Shown here: positions 1 through 9,204 of the stretch, in pieces
Layout of the letters: every line of letters starts with the position of its first letter
Numbering within the stretch: position 1 is the first letter of the stretch
Assembly: GCF_027489515.1 (NCBI RefSeq)
Contig: NZ_JAIXZS010000028.1
Coordinates: 1 to 64,000 of the forward strand
Length of the DNA: 64,000 bases
Direction of reading: 5' to 3'
Source: Novosphingobium sp.
GTDB taxonomy: Bacteria > Pseudomonadota > Alphaproteobacteria > Sphingomonadales > Sphingomonadaceae
The notes under the pieces: generated by a model
What the model was told of the DNA's origin: nothing
What the model saw: only the letters and a program-made list of their open reading frames with translations
Databases searched by the model: none
Position numbers and translations under genes: made by a program

Positions 1-710
1 AGGAACGCGGTGACGAGCATCGACCACACGAACAGCGGCATCTTGTGCAGGGTCATGCCCGGCGCGCGCATGTTGAAGATGGTGGTGATGAAGTTGATCG
101 CACCGAGGATCGAGCCTGCGCCCGCGAGGTGCAGCGAGAAGATCGCGAAGTCGACCGCCGGGCCGACCGAGCCCGAAGTGGAAAGCGGCGCATAGACCGT
201 CCAGCCCGTGCCGGCGCCCATGCCGGTACCACCGGGCATGAAGGCCGAGATCATCAGCGAGCAGAAGCCCGAGACGGTCAGCCAGAACGAGATGTTGTTC
301 ATGCGCGGGAAGGCCATGTCCGGCGCGCCGATCATCAGCGGCACGAACCAGTTGCCGAACCCGCCGATCAGCGCGGGCATGACCATGAAGAACACCATGA
401 TCAGACCGTGGGCGGTGATCAGCACGTTCCACATGTGGAGCGTGGCGTTGAAGTCCTGGTCGTTGCCGCCAAGGAAGTGCGTCCACCAGCCAAGGTACTG
501 GATGCCCGGATGCGCAAGTTCTGCACGCATGATACCCGAGACGCCGCCACCGATGATGCCCGCGATGATCGCGAAAATCAGGTAGAGCGTGCCGATGTCC
601 TTGTGGTTGGTCGACATGAACCAACGCTGGAAGAACGCGGGCTTGTGATCATGGTCGTGAGCATGATCGTGGTGGGCGTCGAAGCCCTCGTGGGCTGGAA
701 TGCTGGCCAT
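1..710 (-). CDS. ctaD: Cytochrome c oxidase subunit I (N-terminal part, cut by window edge)
   Basis: Subunit I of the aa3-type haem-copper oxidase, which reduces O2 to water in the inner membrane and pumps protons. About 236 residues are visible from an ATG at 708-710; the rest lies left of the window. After a short leader comes the family sequence [11 protein letters not shown] (about residues 33-43), then hydrophobic helices including [10 protein letters not shown], with His101 as the expected low-spin haem a ligand, and the GGFGNWFVP loop. The N-terminus has an unusual His/Asp run ([10 protein letters not shown], residues 13-22), possibly metal-binding. ctaC lies 28 bases upstream on the same strand, the usual cta operon order. 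The identification is secure; only truncation limits it. Confidence 0.97.
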   Translation of the reverse strand, partial: MASIPAHEGFDAHHDHAHDHDHKPAFFQRWFMSTNHKDIGTLYLIFAIIAGIIGGGVSGIMRAELAHPGIQYLGWWTHFLGGNDQDFNATLHMWNVLITAHGLIMVFFMVMPALIGGFGNWFVPLMIGAPDMAFPRMNNISFWLTVSGFCSLMISAFMPGGTGMGAGTGWTVYAPLSTSGSVGPAVDFAIFSLHLAGAGSILGAINFITTIFNMRAPGMTLHKMPLFVWSMLVTAF

Positions 711-738
711 GGTGGTCTAACCTTGTCCTTCGAAATCG

Positions 739-1773
739 TTACGCAGCGGGCGTGGTCTTGGCGGGAGCTGCCGCCGTGGTGGTGGCGCCGGCGGCCGGAC
801 CGACCGTGCCGCCCTGGGTCTTCACCCATTCCTCAAACTTGGCGCGCGGCAGAGCCTCGACCACGATCGGCATGTAGCCGTGGCGGGCACCGCACAGTTC
901 GGAGCACTGGCCGTAATAGACGCCCGGCTGCTTGATGAAGAGCACCTTCTCGTTGATCTTGCCCGGCACGGCGTCGAGCTTGAACCACAGCGAGGGCACC
1001 GCGAAGGCGTGGATCACGTCAGACCCGGTGGTCTGCAGGCGGATCGGCTCACCAGCGGGGACGACCATGCGGTTGTCAGCCGCGAGCTGCGGCTGCTCGC
1101 CGCGCTTCAGCGCTTCGGCGTCCGGCAGGATGTTCGAGATCACCTCGAACCCGCCGTTGTCGGGATAGGTGTAGCCCCAGTACCACTGGTAGCCCGTCGC
1201 CTTCACCGTCAGCGCGCCCTTGGGTGCAGGCGCATACTGGTGCGCGAGCAGGCGGATCGAAGGCACCGCGATCACCACGAGGATGAGCACCGGGACAACC
1301 GTCCAGATGATCTCGATCGTGGTGTTGTGGCTGGTCTTGGACGCGACCGGGTTGGCACCGCGGCGGAAGCGCACCATCACGAAGAGCAACAGGAACAGCA
1401 CGAAGAGCGAGATCACTGTGATCACCGGCATCAGCAGGTAATCGTGCATCGCCAGCGCTTCCTCACCGATGGGCGAGAACTGCGTCTGGAAGGTCATGCC
1501 CTTGGCAACCGGCTGGCCGACGCCGTCGACCGGCTTCATCGGGGTGTAGGAGCCCTTGTCGACCGGGGCAGCAGCAGCGGCGTCAGCCGGGGCAGCGCTG
1601 GCCGCAGGAGCGGGCGCGATAGCAACCGGGGCAGCCGGTGCTGGCGCCGCAGCCGCTGCAGCGGCCGGAGCAGCCGCGGCTGCCATTGCCTGAGGCGCGA
1701 ACACGAGCGCGGCCGCAAGGCTGAAAGTCCGGATCGCACCCGTCACGGCGCGGGCAACATGGGTAAGACTCAT
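739..1773 (-). CDS. ctaC: Cytochrome c oxidase subunit II
   Basis: Subunit II takes electrons from cytochrome c through the binuclear CuA centre and passes them to subunit I. The 344-residue product starts at MSLTHVARA (ATG at 1771-1773); in-frame codons further upstream look non-coding. A signal peptide (to about residue 30) is followed by a long Ala/Pro-rich linker (about 30-70), two transmembrane helices (about 115-175) and the cupredoxin domain. CuA ligands are visible: His255, then Cys290, Cys294, His298 and Met301 in CSELCGARHGYM. The C-terminus is a low-complexity Ala/Thr tail. It is followed directly by ctaD. Confidence 0.97.
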   Translation of the reverse strand: MSLTHVARAVTGAIRTFSLAAALVFAPQAMAAAAAPAAAAAAAPAPAAPVAIAPAPAASAAPADAAAAAPVDKGSYTPMKPVDGVGQPVAKGMTFQTQFSPIGEEALAMHDYLLMPVITVISLFVLFLLLFVMVRFRRGANPVASKTSHNTTIEIIWTVVPVLILVVIAVPSIRLLAHQYAPAPKGALTVKATGYQWYWGYTYPDNGGFEVISNILPDAEALKRGEQPQLAADNRMVVPAGEPIRLQTTGSDVIHAFAVPSLWFKLDAVPGKINEKVLFIKQPGVYYGQCSELCGARHGYMPIVVEALPRAKFEEWVKTQGGTVGPAAGATTTAAAPAKTTPAA

Positions 1774-2066
1774 CGTGTGCAACTCTCGATTTTTTGCTTC
1801 TGCGCCGGGCGTTTGCCCCGACGCTCCACACCCCAAATCCCTTAATTCAACGGCGCCTATACGCTCGCTCGCCTCAAGCCTCAAGCGCTTGAACGGATAT
1901 TTTTAGGGCAATGGGGTTTGCCCTAAAGCTCTAAGGCGCAAGCGAATAACCGGGATCGGGCAGCCCTGCCCCAAGTCGGGCATGGCGCCGCGCCCCCGCC
2001 TTCGCTATGGACCCACGTCTGACGCACCGCCTGCGGGCTCCGCAGCCCGCCCACGATGAGACGATC

Positions 2067-2648
2067 ATGCTCGAAGACGAGATCCTTTCCGAATTCCGCG
2101 CCAGCGAGGCCTTGCTTGAAGGGCACTTCCTGCTCTCCTCAGGCCGCCACAGCGCGCACTATCTGCAGTGCGCGCGCGTGCTGATGGACCCGATGCGCGC
2201 CTCGCGCCTTGCTTCGGCCCTCGCCGCGACTCTGCCGCGCGAGCTGCGCCAACAGATCGGCAAGGTGATTTCGCCCGCGATGGGCGGCGTGATCATCGGC
2301 CACGAAATGGGCCGCGCGCTTGGCGTCGAGGCGATGTTTGTCGAACGCCCGTCCGGCACCTTCGAACTGCGCCGCGGCTTTTCGCTAAAGCCCGGCGAGA
2401 AGGTGCTGATGGTCGAGGACGTCGTTACAACCGGCCTTTCCAGCCGCGAGGCGATCGCCGCGATCGAGGCGGCGGGCGGCATCGTGGTAGCCGGTGCAGC
2501 GCTGGTCGATCGCTCAGGCGGCACGGCAGACCTCGGCGTGCCGTTCTACCCGCTCGTCAGCCTCAGCTTCCCGACCTACGCGCCGGACGAGCTTCCGCCC
2601 GAGCTGGCCGCCACTCCAGCGATCAAGCCGGGGAGCCGCGCTGCCTGA
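2067..2648 (+). CDS. pyrE: Orotate phosphoribosyltransferase
   Basis: Transfers phosphoribosyl from PRPP to orotate, the fifth step of UMP synthesis, in the cytoplasm. The 193-residue product shows the PRPP-binding motif VEDVVTTG (residues 116-123) of type I phosphoribosyltransferases and the N-terminal SSGRHSAHY segment that contacts orotate. I chose the ATG at 2067 ([10 protein letters not shown]) rather than an in-frame ATG at 2007, because the intervening residues do not resemble the family and GATGAG precedes it. It is the first gene of a tight run pyrE-pdxJ-acpS-lepB-AI2E-DUF3089-ruvX; its TGA shares one base with the pdxJ ATG. Confidence 0.95.
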   Translation: MLEDEILSEFRASEALLEGHFLLSSGRHSAHYLQCARVLMDPMRASRLASALAATLPRELRQQIGKVISPAMGGVIIGHEMGRALGVEAMFVERPSGTFELRRGFSLKPGEKVLMVEDVVTTGLSSREAIAAIEAAGGIVVAGAALVDRSGGTADLGVPFYPLVSLSFPTYAPDELPPELAATPAIKPGSRAA

Positions 2649-3400
2649 TGAGCCTGCACATGGCCCAACGCCCGCGGCCCAGATTGCGGTTGGGCGTCAA
2701 CATCGATCACGTCGCCACGATCCGCAACGCGCGCGGCGGCGATCATCCCGATCCGGTGCGCGCGGCGCAGATCGTTGCCGAAGTCGGTGGCGACGGCATC
2801 ACTGCGCACCTGCGCGAAGATCGCCGCCACATCCGCGATGAGGACATCGCGCGCATCCAGGCCGCGACCAGCCTGCCGCTCAATTTCGAGATGGCCGCGA
2901 CCGAGGAAATGGTCGCCTTCGCCCTGAAGCACAAACCGCACGCCGCCTGCATCGTGCCCGAGCGGCGCGAGGAGCGCACGACCGAGGGCGGGCTCGATGC
3001 CGCCGGGCAGCACAACCGCCTTGCCCCCATCGTTACGCGGCTTGCCGATGCCGGCATCCGCGTGAGCCTGTTCATCGCGCCCGAGCCGCGCCAGATCGAG
3101 GCAGCGATGCAGCTTGGCGCTCCCGTCGTCGAATTGCACACCGGCGAGTATGCCCATGCCGAAGGCGAGGCCCGCGCGGTGGAACTGCGACGCATTGCCG
3201 ACATGGCCGCGCTTGCCGCCAAGAACGGCATCGAACCCCACGCCGGCCACGGCCTCACCTACGAGAACGTCAGCGCCATTGCGGCGATCCCGCAGCTCGC
3301 CGAACTCAACATTGGGCACTATCTGATCGGCGAGGCGATTTTCACCGGGCTTGCCCCGGCGGTGCTCAAGATGCGCGAGCTTATGGACGCAGCTCGGTGA
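2648..3400 (+). CDS. pdxJ: Pyridoxine 5'-phosphate synthase
   Basis: Condenses 1-deoxyxylulose 5-phosphate with 3-amino-2-oxopropyl phosphate to give pyridoxine 5'-phosphate (vitamin B6 pathway). The 250-residue product begins with the family signature [17 protein letters not shown] (about residues 14-30) and contains [10 protein letters not shown] and the late GHGLTYEN and [12 protein letters not shown] segments; it is a full-length TIM barrel. The start ATG at 2648 overlaps the pyrE stop by one base, so the two are translationally coupled. Pairing with acpS just downstream is common in proteobacteria. Confidence 0.96.
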   Translation: MSLHMAQRPRPRLRLGVNIDHVATIRNARGGDHPDPVRAAQIVAEVGGDGITAHLREDRRHIRDEDIARIQAATSLPLNFEMAATEEMVAFALKHKPHAACIVPERREERTTEGGLDAAGQHNRLAPIVTRLADAGIRVSLFIAPEPRQIEAAMQLGAPVVELHTGEYAHAEGEARAVELRRIADMAALAAKNGIEPHAGHGLTYENVSAIAAIPQLAELNIGHYLIGEAIFTGLAPAVLKMRELMDAAR

Positions 3401-3410
3401 GGAGTGGGCA

Positions 3411-3827
3411 GTGATCATCGGCATGGGCTCCGATCTCTGCAATATCGAGCGTATCCAGGCATCGCTCGACCGATTCGGCACGCGCTTTGAAGAGCGCGTG
3501 TTCACGGCCCTTGAGCAGGCCAAGGCGGCGCGCCGGCCCTATACAAAGGCCGGCACGCTGGCGAAGCGCTTCGCTGCCAAGGAGGCCTTCTCCAAAGCCG
3601 TCGGCACCGGCTTCAAGGCGGGCGTGTTCATGAAGGATATTGGCGTGGTCAATGCACCTTCCGGTGCGCCCACCCTTGCCCTGACCGGCGGCGCCGCCGC
3701 GCGCCTTGCCGCGATCACCCCGCGAGGGCACGAGGCGGTGGTTCACCTCACGCTCACCGACGATCACCCATGGGCGCAGGCCTTCGTGGTGATCGAGGCG
3801 CGTCCCCTTTCCGCAGGTGCTGTTTGA
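3411..3827 (+). CDS. acpS: Holo-[acyl-carrier-protein] synthase
   Basis: Transfers 4'-phosphopantetheine from CoA to the serine of acyl carrier protein. The 138-residue product starts at a GTG (3411) preceded by AGGAG, giving the typical N-terminus [15 protein letters not shown]. The Mg-binding Asp of GSDL and the later [15 protein letters not shown] segment with its conserved Glu are both present. The start was set by the Shine-Dalgarno position and by the family N-terminus. Its last codons overlap the TTG start of lepB (TTGA), which suggests translational coupling. Confidence 0.95.
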   Translation: MIIGMGSDLCNIERIQASLDRFGTRFEERVFTALEQAKAARRPYTKAGTLAKRFAAKEAFSKAVGTGFKAGVFMKDIGVVNAPSGAPTLALTGGAAARLAAITPRGHEAVVHLTLTDDHPWAQAFVVIEARPLSAGAV

Positions 3828-4735
3828 GCGATAGTCCCGAGACCATACCGGCTCCCGATGCGCAGCCGGTCGAAGCCAGCACAACCGAGCACGAGGCCGC
3901 CGAAACGGGGGGCACCAACTGGCTAGCTGAAATGCGCGGCCTGCTGCTGATGCTGCTCGCGGTGATCGGCTTTCACAGCTTTGTGGCCAAGCCGTTCTAC
4001 ATCCCCTCGATCTCGATGATGCCGAACCTGCTCGTGGGCGATCAGCTGGTCGTCTCGAAGTACCCCTATGGCTGGTCGTGGGTCTCTGCCTCGATGCATT
4101 TCCTGCCGCGTTCGAAAACGCGCATCATGCCGGCGACTCCGGCATACGGCGATATCGTCATCGTCGTCCCGCCCGACCGCGACGAAGACTATATCAAGCG
4201 CGTCGTCGCGCTGCCGGGAGACCGCATCGCGGTGGTGAACGGGCAGATCATCCTCAACGGCAAGCCGGTGCCGCAAATCGCCGAAGCGCCGCTGGAGCTG
4301 CCGGTCGATCCCAACCAGCCCTGCGATCCTGACGATTTTCCTGGCCTGCGTTACCGCGCGGCAGACGGCAGGCAGGTCTGCGAGCTGCCGATCTTCCGCG
4401 AGACGCTGCCCAACGGTGCGACCTACCGGATCATCGATCACCGCAACCAGCCGCTCGACAATTATCCCGAGACCAAAGTGCCCGAGGGCTATGCCTTCCT
4501 GATGGGCGACAACCGTGATCATTCCGCCGACAGCCGTGCGCCGATCATCGAAAAGGGGCTCGGCGGTCCGCTTCCACTCGCCGATATCGGCGGCCGCGCG
4601 GAATTCATAACCTATTCGCTCAACGGCACCGAAACGTGGAACCCGCTGACGTGGTATGGCGCCTTGCGGGGCAGCCGCGCTTCGCTCAGACTACGCCCGA
4701 TGATCCTGCCGCAAAAGGCCCCGACCAAGCCATGA
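3824..4735 (+). CDS. lepB: Signal peptidase I
   Basis: Membrane-bound serine protease that removes signal peptides from exported proteins. The 303-residue product uses a TTG start (3824) overlapping the acpS stop; the next in-frame ATG would cut into the cytoplasmic tail. A single hydrophobic segment ([15 protein letters not shown]) precedes the catalytic Ser in PSISMMP (Ser64), and the general base Lys is in [12 protein letters not shown] (Lys125). The signature [12 protein letters not shown] lies near the C-terminus. Its ATGA stop overlaps the next gene. The acidic Glu/Thr-rich N-terminus is longer than in E. coli but ordinary for this group. Confidence 0.95.
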   Translation: MSDSPETIPAPDAQPVEASTTEHEAAETGGTNWLAEMRGLLLMLLAVIGFHSFVAKPFYIPSISMMPNLLVGDQLVVSKYPYGWSWVSASMHFLPRSKTRIMPATPAYGDIVIVVPPDRDEDYIKRVVALPGDRIAVVNGQIILNGKPVPQIAEAPLELPVDPNQPCDPDDFPGLRYRAADGRQVCELPIFRETLPNGATYRIIDHRNQPLDNYPETKVPEGYAFLMGDNRDHSADSRAPIIEKGLGGPLPLADIGGRAEFITYSLNGTETWNPLTWYGALRGSRASLRLRPMILPQKAPTKP

Positions 4736-5802
4736 GTGACGAGCCGACACCCGCCACCCAACACAACGCCGGCCCCACCGATATCCGCGACGATATCGTG
4801 CGGAAGGAGATCAAGCGCGCGGCGGTGTGGATCGGGATGGCCGGCCTCGCCGCGCTTGCGGTCTATCTCGCGCATCCGCTGCTGGTGATCTTCGGCGGCT
4901 TCGTGTTCGCCATGCTGATCGACGGCGGGCAGCGCCTGCTCGGCCGCGTCCTGCCGATCCGCCGCACATGGCGCATTGCCGTGGTGCTGCTGCTGACCGT
5001 GGCGTTCCTTGTCTGGGTAGTCGAATTTGCCGGCAGCCAGATCATGACGCAGGCCGCCGAAATGCCGCCGCTGGTGACAGCGCAGGCGCAGCGCGCGCTC
5101 GACTGGGCCTCGGCGCATGGCCTCACCATGGGCCGCAGCGATGTGAGCAGCCTGTTGCAGCAATTGCTTGGCGGGGTCGGGCAGGTCACGCAGGCGCTGG
5201 GCGGCCTGTTCGGCGGGGTCACCACGCTGCTGATCATCGTGATCCTGGGCATCTATTTCGTGCTCGAGCCCGATCTCTACCAGCGCGGCCTTGCCTGGCT
5301 GCTCCCGGCCGAAAGCCGCGAATACTTCCACGGCACCACCCACCGCATGGGCCGCACGCTGCGCATGCTGCTCGCCGGGCGCATGCTCGGCATGGTGATC
5401 GAAGGTGTCGCCACGTGGATCGCGCTCGCGGTCTATGGCGTGCCGATGGCCGCGCTGCTCGGGCTGCTGACCGGCCTCCTTGTCTTCCTGCCCAACATCG
5501 GCGCGCCGATCTCGGGCATACTTATGATCCTCGTCGGCTTTTCGGGCGGCACGACCATGGGGATCTACTGCATCGCGGTCTACGTCGTGGTGCAGACGGT
5601 CGACGGCAACATCATCGTGCCGATGGTGGCCAAGCGCACCGCCGATCTCGCCCCGGCCCTCGTGCTCGGCGCCCAGCTCATTTTCGGCGTGCTGTTCGGC
5701 ATCCTTGGCCTGGCGCTCGCCGATCCGCTGGTCGTCATGCTCAAGATCGCGCTGGAGCGGCAGGCCGAGCACAACACCCGCCGCGACGAAGCCACGGACT
5801 AG
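4732..5802 (+). CDS. AI-2E family (PerM-like) membrane transporter
   Basis: A multi-pass inner-membrane protein of the AI-2E/UPF0118 (PerM, TqsA) superfamily, 356 residues. The pattern is typical: two early hydrophobic segments (VYLAHPLLVIFGGFVFAMLIDGG), an amphipathic stretch of about 100 residues, then clustered helices including LLIIVILGIYFVL, the NIGAPISGI loop, and VDGNIIVPMVAKRTADLAP near the C-terminus. Members have been linked to autoinducer-2 export, Na+/H+ antiport or solute efflux, so the substrate here is unknown. The start ATG overlaps the lepB stop (ATGA). Confidence 0.88.
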   Translation: MSDEPTPATQHNAGPTDIRDDIVRKEIKRAAVWIGMAGLAALAVYLAHPLLVIFGGFVFAMLIDGGQRLLGRVLPIRRTWRIAVVLLLTVAFLVWVVEFAGSQIMTQAAEMPPLVTAQAQRALDWASAHGLTMGRSDVSSLLQQLLGGVGQVTQALGGLFGGVTTLLIIVILGIYFVLEPDLYQRGLAWLLPAESREYFHGTTHRMGRTLRMLLAGRMLGMVIEGVATWIALAVYGVPMAALLGLLTGLLVFLPNIGAPISGILMILVGFSGGTTMGIYCIAVYVVVQTVDGNIIVPMVAKRTADLAPALVLGAQLIFGVLFGILGLALADPLVVMLKIALERQAEHNTRRDEATD

Positions 5803-5808
5803 CCAGGC

Positions 5809-6924
5809 ATGGCCCGCAAGTTTCTCTATTTCATCGCGCTGCTGATCGTGATGGTGATCGCCGCGCTGCTGGCCTTGCGCATCTGGTCGGCCGAGCTCAC
5901 CCGCTTCGCCTTCGTGCCGCGCGGCCCGTTCGAAGCGCAGCAGCCCTTGCGCGCGGGTTTCTACGACGATCCCGCCATGTGGGTTTCGCGCCCCGGCACC
6001 GCGAACGACCCGGCCCAGTATCGCCCCGAAGGCACCCCTGCCGCGCCGCGAGGCAAGGCGTGGGTCTTTTTCATCCATCCGACAAGCTACCTTGCGCGCG
6101 ATCACTGGAACGGCCCGATCGACGACAAGGATACGCGCTACCGCACCGCGCTGTTCGTGCGCGGCATGGCGAGCGCCTTCAATGGCGAAGCAGCGGTGTT
6201 CGCACCCTATTACCGGCAGGCCGCATTCGGCAGCTTCCTTGTCAACCGGCCCGAAACGCTGAAGGCGCGCGACATCGCTTATGCCGACGTGCGCGCCGCC
6301 TTCCACGCCTTCATCGCCGCCGCACCCGCTGATGCGCCGATCGTGCTGGCAGGCCACAGCCAGGGCGCGCTGCATCTCCTGCATCTGCTCAAGGATGAGG
6401 TGAAGGGCACCCCGCTCGCCCGCCGCATCGTAGCGGCCTACGTCATCGGCTGGCCGGTCTCGCCTGCGCACGATCTTCCAGCCACGGGCTTTGAGGCTTG
6501 CACCGCACCCGGCCAGACCGGCTGCGTGATGAGCTGGCTCAGTTTCGGGGATCCGCCCGATGCGCGCCTCATGATCGATACCTATCGCGCCGAGCCGGGG
6601 CTCGACGGCAAGCCCAAGGGCACCGAACCGATCCTCTGCACCAATCCGCTGAATGGCGGCGCTGCGCCGGATGCACCCGGCACAGCCAACCTCGGCACCA
6701 TGGTCCCTGCGCGCGATCTGACGACCGGCACGCTTACCAAACTCGGCGTCCCCGCGCGATGTGATGCAAAGTCCGGCCTGTTGCTGATTGGCGAGGGCCC
6801 CGATCTTGGGCCCTACGTGCTGCCCGGCAACAACTACCACGTGTATGACGTGCCACTGTTCTGGGCCAATGTACGCGCCGATGTCGCCAAGCGCGCGGCG
6901 GCGTGGAGCGCGCCGCCTAGATGA
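5809..6924 (+). CDS. DUF3089 alpha/beta-hydrolase-like protein
   Basis: A 371-residue protein with an N-terminal signal anchor (residues 4-25, hydrophobic) and a DUF3089 domain. Visible marks are FIHPTSYL, the paired Tyr/Arg-rich region near APYYRQA, and a nucleophile elbow GHSQGALH typical of alpha/beta hydrolases. It is probably an exported or membrane-anchored esterase-like enzyme; the substrate is unknown. The family is common in sphingomonads. Its TGA overlaps the ATG of the ruvX gene, so it belongs to the pyrE-to-ruvX run. Confidence 0.85.
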   Translation: MARKFLYFIALLIVMVIAALLALRIWSAELTRFAFVPRGPFEAQQPLRAGFYDDPAMWVSRPGTANDPAQYRPEGTPAAPRGKAWVFFIHPTSYLARDHWNGPIDDKDTRYRTALFVRGMASAFNGEAAVFAPYYRQAAFGSFLVNRPETLKARDIAYADVRAAFHAFIAAAPADAPIVLAGHSQGALHLLHLLKDEVKGTPLARRIVAAYVIGWPVSPAHDLPATGFEACTAPGQTGCVMSWLSFGDPPDARLMIDTYRAEPGLDGKPKGTEPILCTNPLNGGAAPDAPGTANLGTMVPARDLTTGTLTKLGVPARCDAKSGLLLIGEGPDLGPYVLPGNNYHVYDVPLFWANVRADVAKRAAAWSAPPR

Positions 6925-7388
6925 TCACCACCAGCGCTGCCGAACTGCGTGAGCGCCTTCCCGATGGCGGCGCGCTGATGGGGCTCGACCCGGGAACCAA
7001 GACCATCGGCATCGCGCTGTGCGACCGCGATTGGCGCTTCGCTACAGCCGGGCAGACGATCCGTCGCCGCAAATTCACGCAAGACAAGGCCGAACTCGCC
7101 GCGCTGATCGAAGCGCGCAGCGTCAAGGGCCTCGTCATCGGCCTGCCGCTTCACATGGACGGTAGCGAGAGCCCGCGCAGCCAGGCGGCCCGCGCCATGG
7201 CGCGCAACCTTGCCGATCTGGGCCTGCCGATCCTGCTGTGGGACGAGCGCTGGACCACGCAGGCGGCGGAGCGCGCGATGATCGAGCAGGATTTCAGCCG
7301 CGCGCGCCGCGCAGAGCGGATCGATTCGCATGCCGCCGCGCTGATCCTGCAGGGCGCCATCGACGCCATGGTGGGCAGTGCGTTCTGA
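6921..7388 (+). CDS. ruvX: Holliday junction resolvase-like RuvX (YqgF)
   Basis: A YqgF/RuvX RNase H-fold nuclease of 155 residues, implicated in pre-16S rRNA 5' end processing and possibly recombination. It shows the first acidic motif in [16 protein letters not shown], the middle [14 protein letters not shown], and the late [11 protein letters not shown] and [12 protein letters not shown] motifs that carry the remaining acidic residues. The start overlaps the previous stop (ATGA). It is the last gene of the run before a non-overlapping thioesterase. Confidence 0.93.
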   Translation: MITTSAAELRERLPDGGALMGLDPGTKTIGIALCDRDWRFATAGQTIRRRKFTQDKAELAALIEARSVKGLVIGLPLHMDGSESPRSQAARAMARNLADLGLPILLWDERWTTQAAERAMIEQDFSRARRAERIDSHAAALILQGAIDAMVGSAF

Positions 7389-7444
7389 TCCCGCGCCACA
7401 AATGATGGTTGTCACCGCAGGCTCGCCCCGGCAGGACGTTCGTC

Positions 7445-7936
7445 ATGAACAAGGATGAGAAGGCCGCTGGCCTCATGAAGACCATCATGCCCGAAGGTTT
7501 CGTGTTCGATCCCGAACGCGGCGCGCGCTGGTTCACGCGGCAGGGCCACACCGGCTTCCTCGGCATGGAATATCATGATCACGGCGATGACTGGATCGAG
7601 CTTGCCCTCCCCTGGCGCGAGGATCTCGTCGGCGTCGAGGAAACCGGCGTGCTTGCTTCGGGCCCGATCATCAGCCTGCTCGACAACGCGACATCGATGT
7701 CGGTCTGGACGCGGCAGGGCACCTTCAATCCGCAAGTCACGCTTGATCTGAGGATCGACTACGTGCGTGCAGCGACTCCGGGCAAGACGGTGATCGCGCG
7801 CGCCGAATGCTATCAGGTGCTCCGGTCGATGGCGTTCGTGCGCGGGATCGCCCACGATGGCGATATTGCCGATCCGGTCGCGCATACCGCCGGCATCTTC
7901 ATGCTGGTGAGCAGCGAAGGATGGTCGAAGCCATGA
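7445..7936 (+). CDS. PaaI-type hotdog thioesterase (first of a pair)
   Basis: A hotdog-fold acyl-CoA thioesterase-like protein, 163 residues. The fold signature is GPIISLLDNATSMSV followed by TLDLRIDYVRAA and a basic-strand YQVLRSMAFVRGIA segment. I chose the ATG at 7445 (MNKDEK), preceded by GGCAGGACG, over an upstream in-frame TTG at 7409. A second, related thioesterase follows after 10 bases, so the two probably form a functional pair. The substrate is not predictable. Confidence 0.85.
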   Translation: MNKDEKAAGLMKTIMPEGFVFDPERGARWFTRQGHTGFLGMEYHDHGDDWIELALPWREDLVGVEETGVLASGPIISLLDNATSMSVWTRQGTFNPQVTLDLRIDYVRAATPGKTVIARAECYQVLRSMAFVRGIAHDGDIADPVAHTAGIFMLVSSEGWSKP

Positions 7937-7946
7937 GCGCCAGACT

Positions 7947-8351
7947 ATGAATGACTATCATCTTCCTCCCTATGCCCGCACCATGGGCATGGAAGTCGAT
8001 CACGTCGAGGATGGCGCCCCCGTCATCGCGATGGACTATGCCGAACGCGTGATGGGCCGCCCGGGCTTCCTCCACGGCGGCGCGATCGGCGGCCTGCTCG
8101 AAATGGCTGCCCACGCCGCGCTGCGCGCCGAGCTCGATCGGCAAGGCAGCACCTTCCGCATCAAGCCGGTGAACATCAGCATCGAATACCTGCGCGGCGG
8201 CGTGCAGGAACGCACCTTCGCGCGCGGCGAAGTGATCCGCGCCGGGCGCCGTGTTGCAAACGTGCGGGTCGAGGCCTGGCAGGGAGACCGGAGCAAGCTG
8301 GTGGCCAGCAGCTGGATGAATTTCCTGCTGGCTCCGCCCAAGGAAAGCTGA
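7947..8351 (+). CDS. PaaI-type hotdog thioesterase (second of a pair)
   Basis: A 134-residue hotdog-fold protein with the PaaI-like signature FLHGGAIGGLLEMAAHAALRAE (residues about 36-57) and the strand KPVNISIEYLRGG. In this family the HGG motif and the acidic residue of the long helix form the active site on acyl-CoA thioesters. It lies 10 bases after the related thioesterase and probably forms part of the same transcript. The specific acyl substrate is unknown. Confidence 0.87.
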   Translation: MNDYHLPPYARTMGMEVDHVEDGAPVIAMDYAERVMGRPGFLHGGAIGGLLEMAAHAALRAELDRQGSTFRIKPVNISIEYLRGGVQERTFARGEVIRAGRRVANVRVEAWQGDRSKLVASSWMNFLLAPPKES

Positions 8352-8524
8352 ACGAAAAAAGCATTATTGAACTTGGTCAAAACTCGGCCTGCCGTGATTG
8401 CAACCGAATTATCTTGCAATTTTTGACCGGCCTTCTAAAGAAAACGTGCCTCACGTCGATTGCGACGGAATTTGACGGCTGCTTTGCCAGCGTCCTTTCC
8501 TTTTCAAGATGCCTGGCTTTTTCA

Positions 8525-8544
8525 ACCGGCAAGCGCCGGTTTTT
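8525..8544 (+). terminator. Short hairpin followed by Ts
   Basis: Perfect 6-bp stem (ACCGGC at 8525-8530 with GCCGGT at 8535-8540, loop AAGC) followed by a run of Ts to 8544. This has rho-independent terminator form. It lies 170 bases after the thioesterase pair, so it may end that transcript or a small RNA, or act as an attenuator in a long cspA leader. Confidence 0.45.
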
Positions 8545-8632
8545 CCATGCTGCTCTCGTTGAAGTGAGACGGGCATCGACGTTCTGATTTGAGATGCAGG
8601 AACCCGTTTCCCGCATCTCCGACTCCCTCGAT

Positions 8633-8708
8633 TTCCTTTCAAGTGACGACCAGACGCACGACCCCGTCGGCATTCGCGCCGGCGGTCACTCCCGTTTCTT
8701 GAAAGGAA
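8633..8708 (+). promoter_or_regulatory. Structured 5' leader burying the cspA Shine-Dalgarno
   Basis: An 11-bp perfect inverted repeat pairs 8633-8643 (TTCCTTTCAAG) with 8698-8708 (CTTGAAAGGAA). The right arm contains the AAAGGAA Shine-Dalgarno of the cold-shock gene, whose ATG is at 8715. Inside the stem, GTGAC (8643-8647) can pair with GTCAC (8685-8689), and an inner GC-rich hairpin forms around 8666-8683. The arrangement would hide the ribosome-binding site in one fold, as in RNA thermosensors of cold-shock mRNAs. The pairing is read from the sequence; the function is inferred. Confidence 0.6.
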
Positions 8709-8714
8709 GCGACC

Positions 8715-8924
8715 ATGACTATCGGAACCGTAAAATTCTTCAACGAAGACAAGGGCTATGGCTTCATCCAGCCGGATGACGGCGGCAAGGACAGCTTTGT
8801 CCACATCTCCGCCGTGCAGGCCGCTGGCCTCGCCACGCTGAGCAAGGACCAGCGCGTCAGCTATGACGTCGAGACCGGCCGCAACGGCAAGGAATCGGCG
8901 ATCAATCTCGCCAGCGCGAACTGA
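8715..8924 (+). CDS. cspA: Cold-shock protein (CspA family)
   Basis: A 69-residue single cold-shock domain that binds single-stranded nucleic acid and melts RNA structure. Both RNA-binding motifs are present: RNP1 as KGYGFIQP (residues about 13-20) and RNP2 as DSFVHIS (about 26-32). Length and sequence fit the family exactly. The leader carries an unusual stem over the ribosome-binding site, and a 15-bp hairpin follows the stop codon. Two small genes lie directly downstream. Confidence 0.96.
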   Translation: MTIGTVKFFNEDKGYGFIQPDDGGKDSFVHISAVQAAGLATLSKDQRVSYDVETGRNGKESAINLASAN

Positions 8925-8933
8925 TCAAGGCGA

Positions 8934-8967
8934 GCCCGCAGCAGCCAGTACGCTGGTTGCTGCGGGC
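8934..8967 (+). terminator. Strong hairpin after cspA
   Basis: A 15-bp stem with one G-T pair (8934-8948 with 8953-8967) and a TACG loop lies 10 bases after the cspA stop. It lacks a T-run, so it may be a partial terminator, an mRNA-stabilising 3' structure or an attenuator before the next small gene. Confidence 0.5.
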
Positions 8968-8994
8968 GCCTTCCTGCCCCCCGGTCCGGAGTCG

Positions 8995-9204
8995 ATGTTG
9001 ATGGCGCTGTCCTACGAATTTCTCATCGAACGTGCCGATCAGGCAGCTACCGAAGCATCGGGCGCCAAGCTCGACAACGTGCGCGACCGCGCGCTGCGCT
9101 CCGAGAAGGCCTGGCGCGCCATGGCCGAGCAGCTCCGCGAAGTGGCCGCGAACCGCGAAAGCGCCCGGCTTGAGCGCCTTGCCAACAGCCTCAGTCCCGC
9201 CTGA
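8995..9204 (+). CDS. Small conserved-looking protein, unknown function
   Basis: A 69-residue reading frame starting at the ATG at 8995 (or the in-frame ATG at 9001). It is charged and helical (SYEFLIERADQAATEA, then REVAANRESARLERLANSL), without signal peptide or membrane segment. Codon usage matches its neighbours. It sits between the post-cspA hairpin and a second small gene that begins directly after its stop. I do not recognise the family. Confidence 0.55.
   Translation: MLMALSYEFLIERADQAATEASGAKLDNVRDRALRSEKAWRAMAEQLREVAANRESARLERLANSLSPA

Larger units (their letters stand above)
8352..8714 (+). other. Intergenic region before the cold-shock gene
   Basis: A 363-base gap with no convincing gene. 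It contains a small hairpin with a T-run (8525-8544) and, near the right end, a long structured leader that folds over the ribosome-binding site of the cold-shock gene (8633-8708). The left part is comparatively AT-rich (around 8350-8440) and is the likely promoter zone, but no clear -35/-10 pair stood out. Confidence 0.5.

Noticed and set aside
4612..6840. A 742-codon open frame on the minus strand
   Set aside because: It lies opposite the clearly coding lepB, AI-2E and DUF3089 genes and has a low-complexity Arg/His/Gln-rich product, typical of antisense frames in high-GC DNA.
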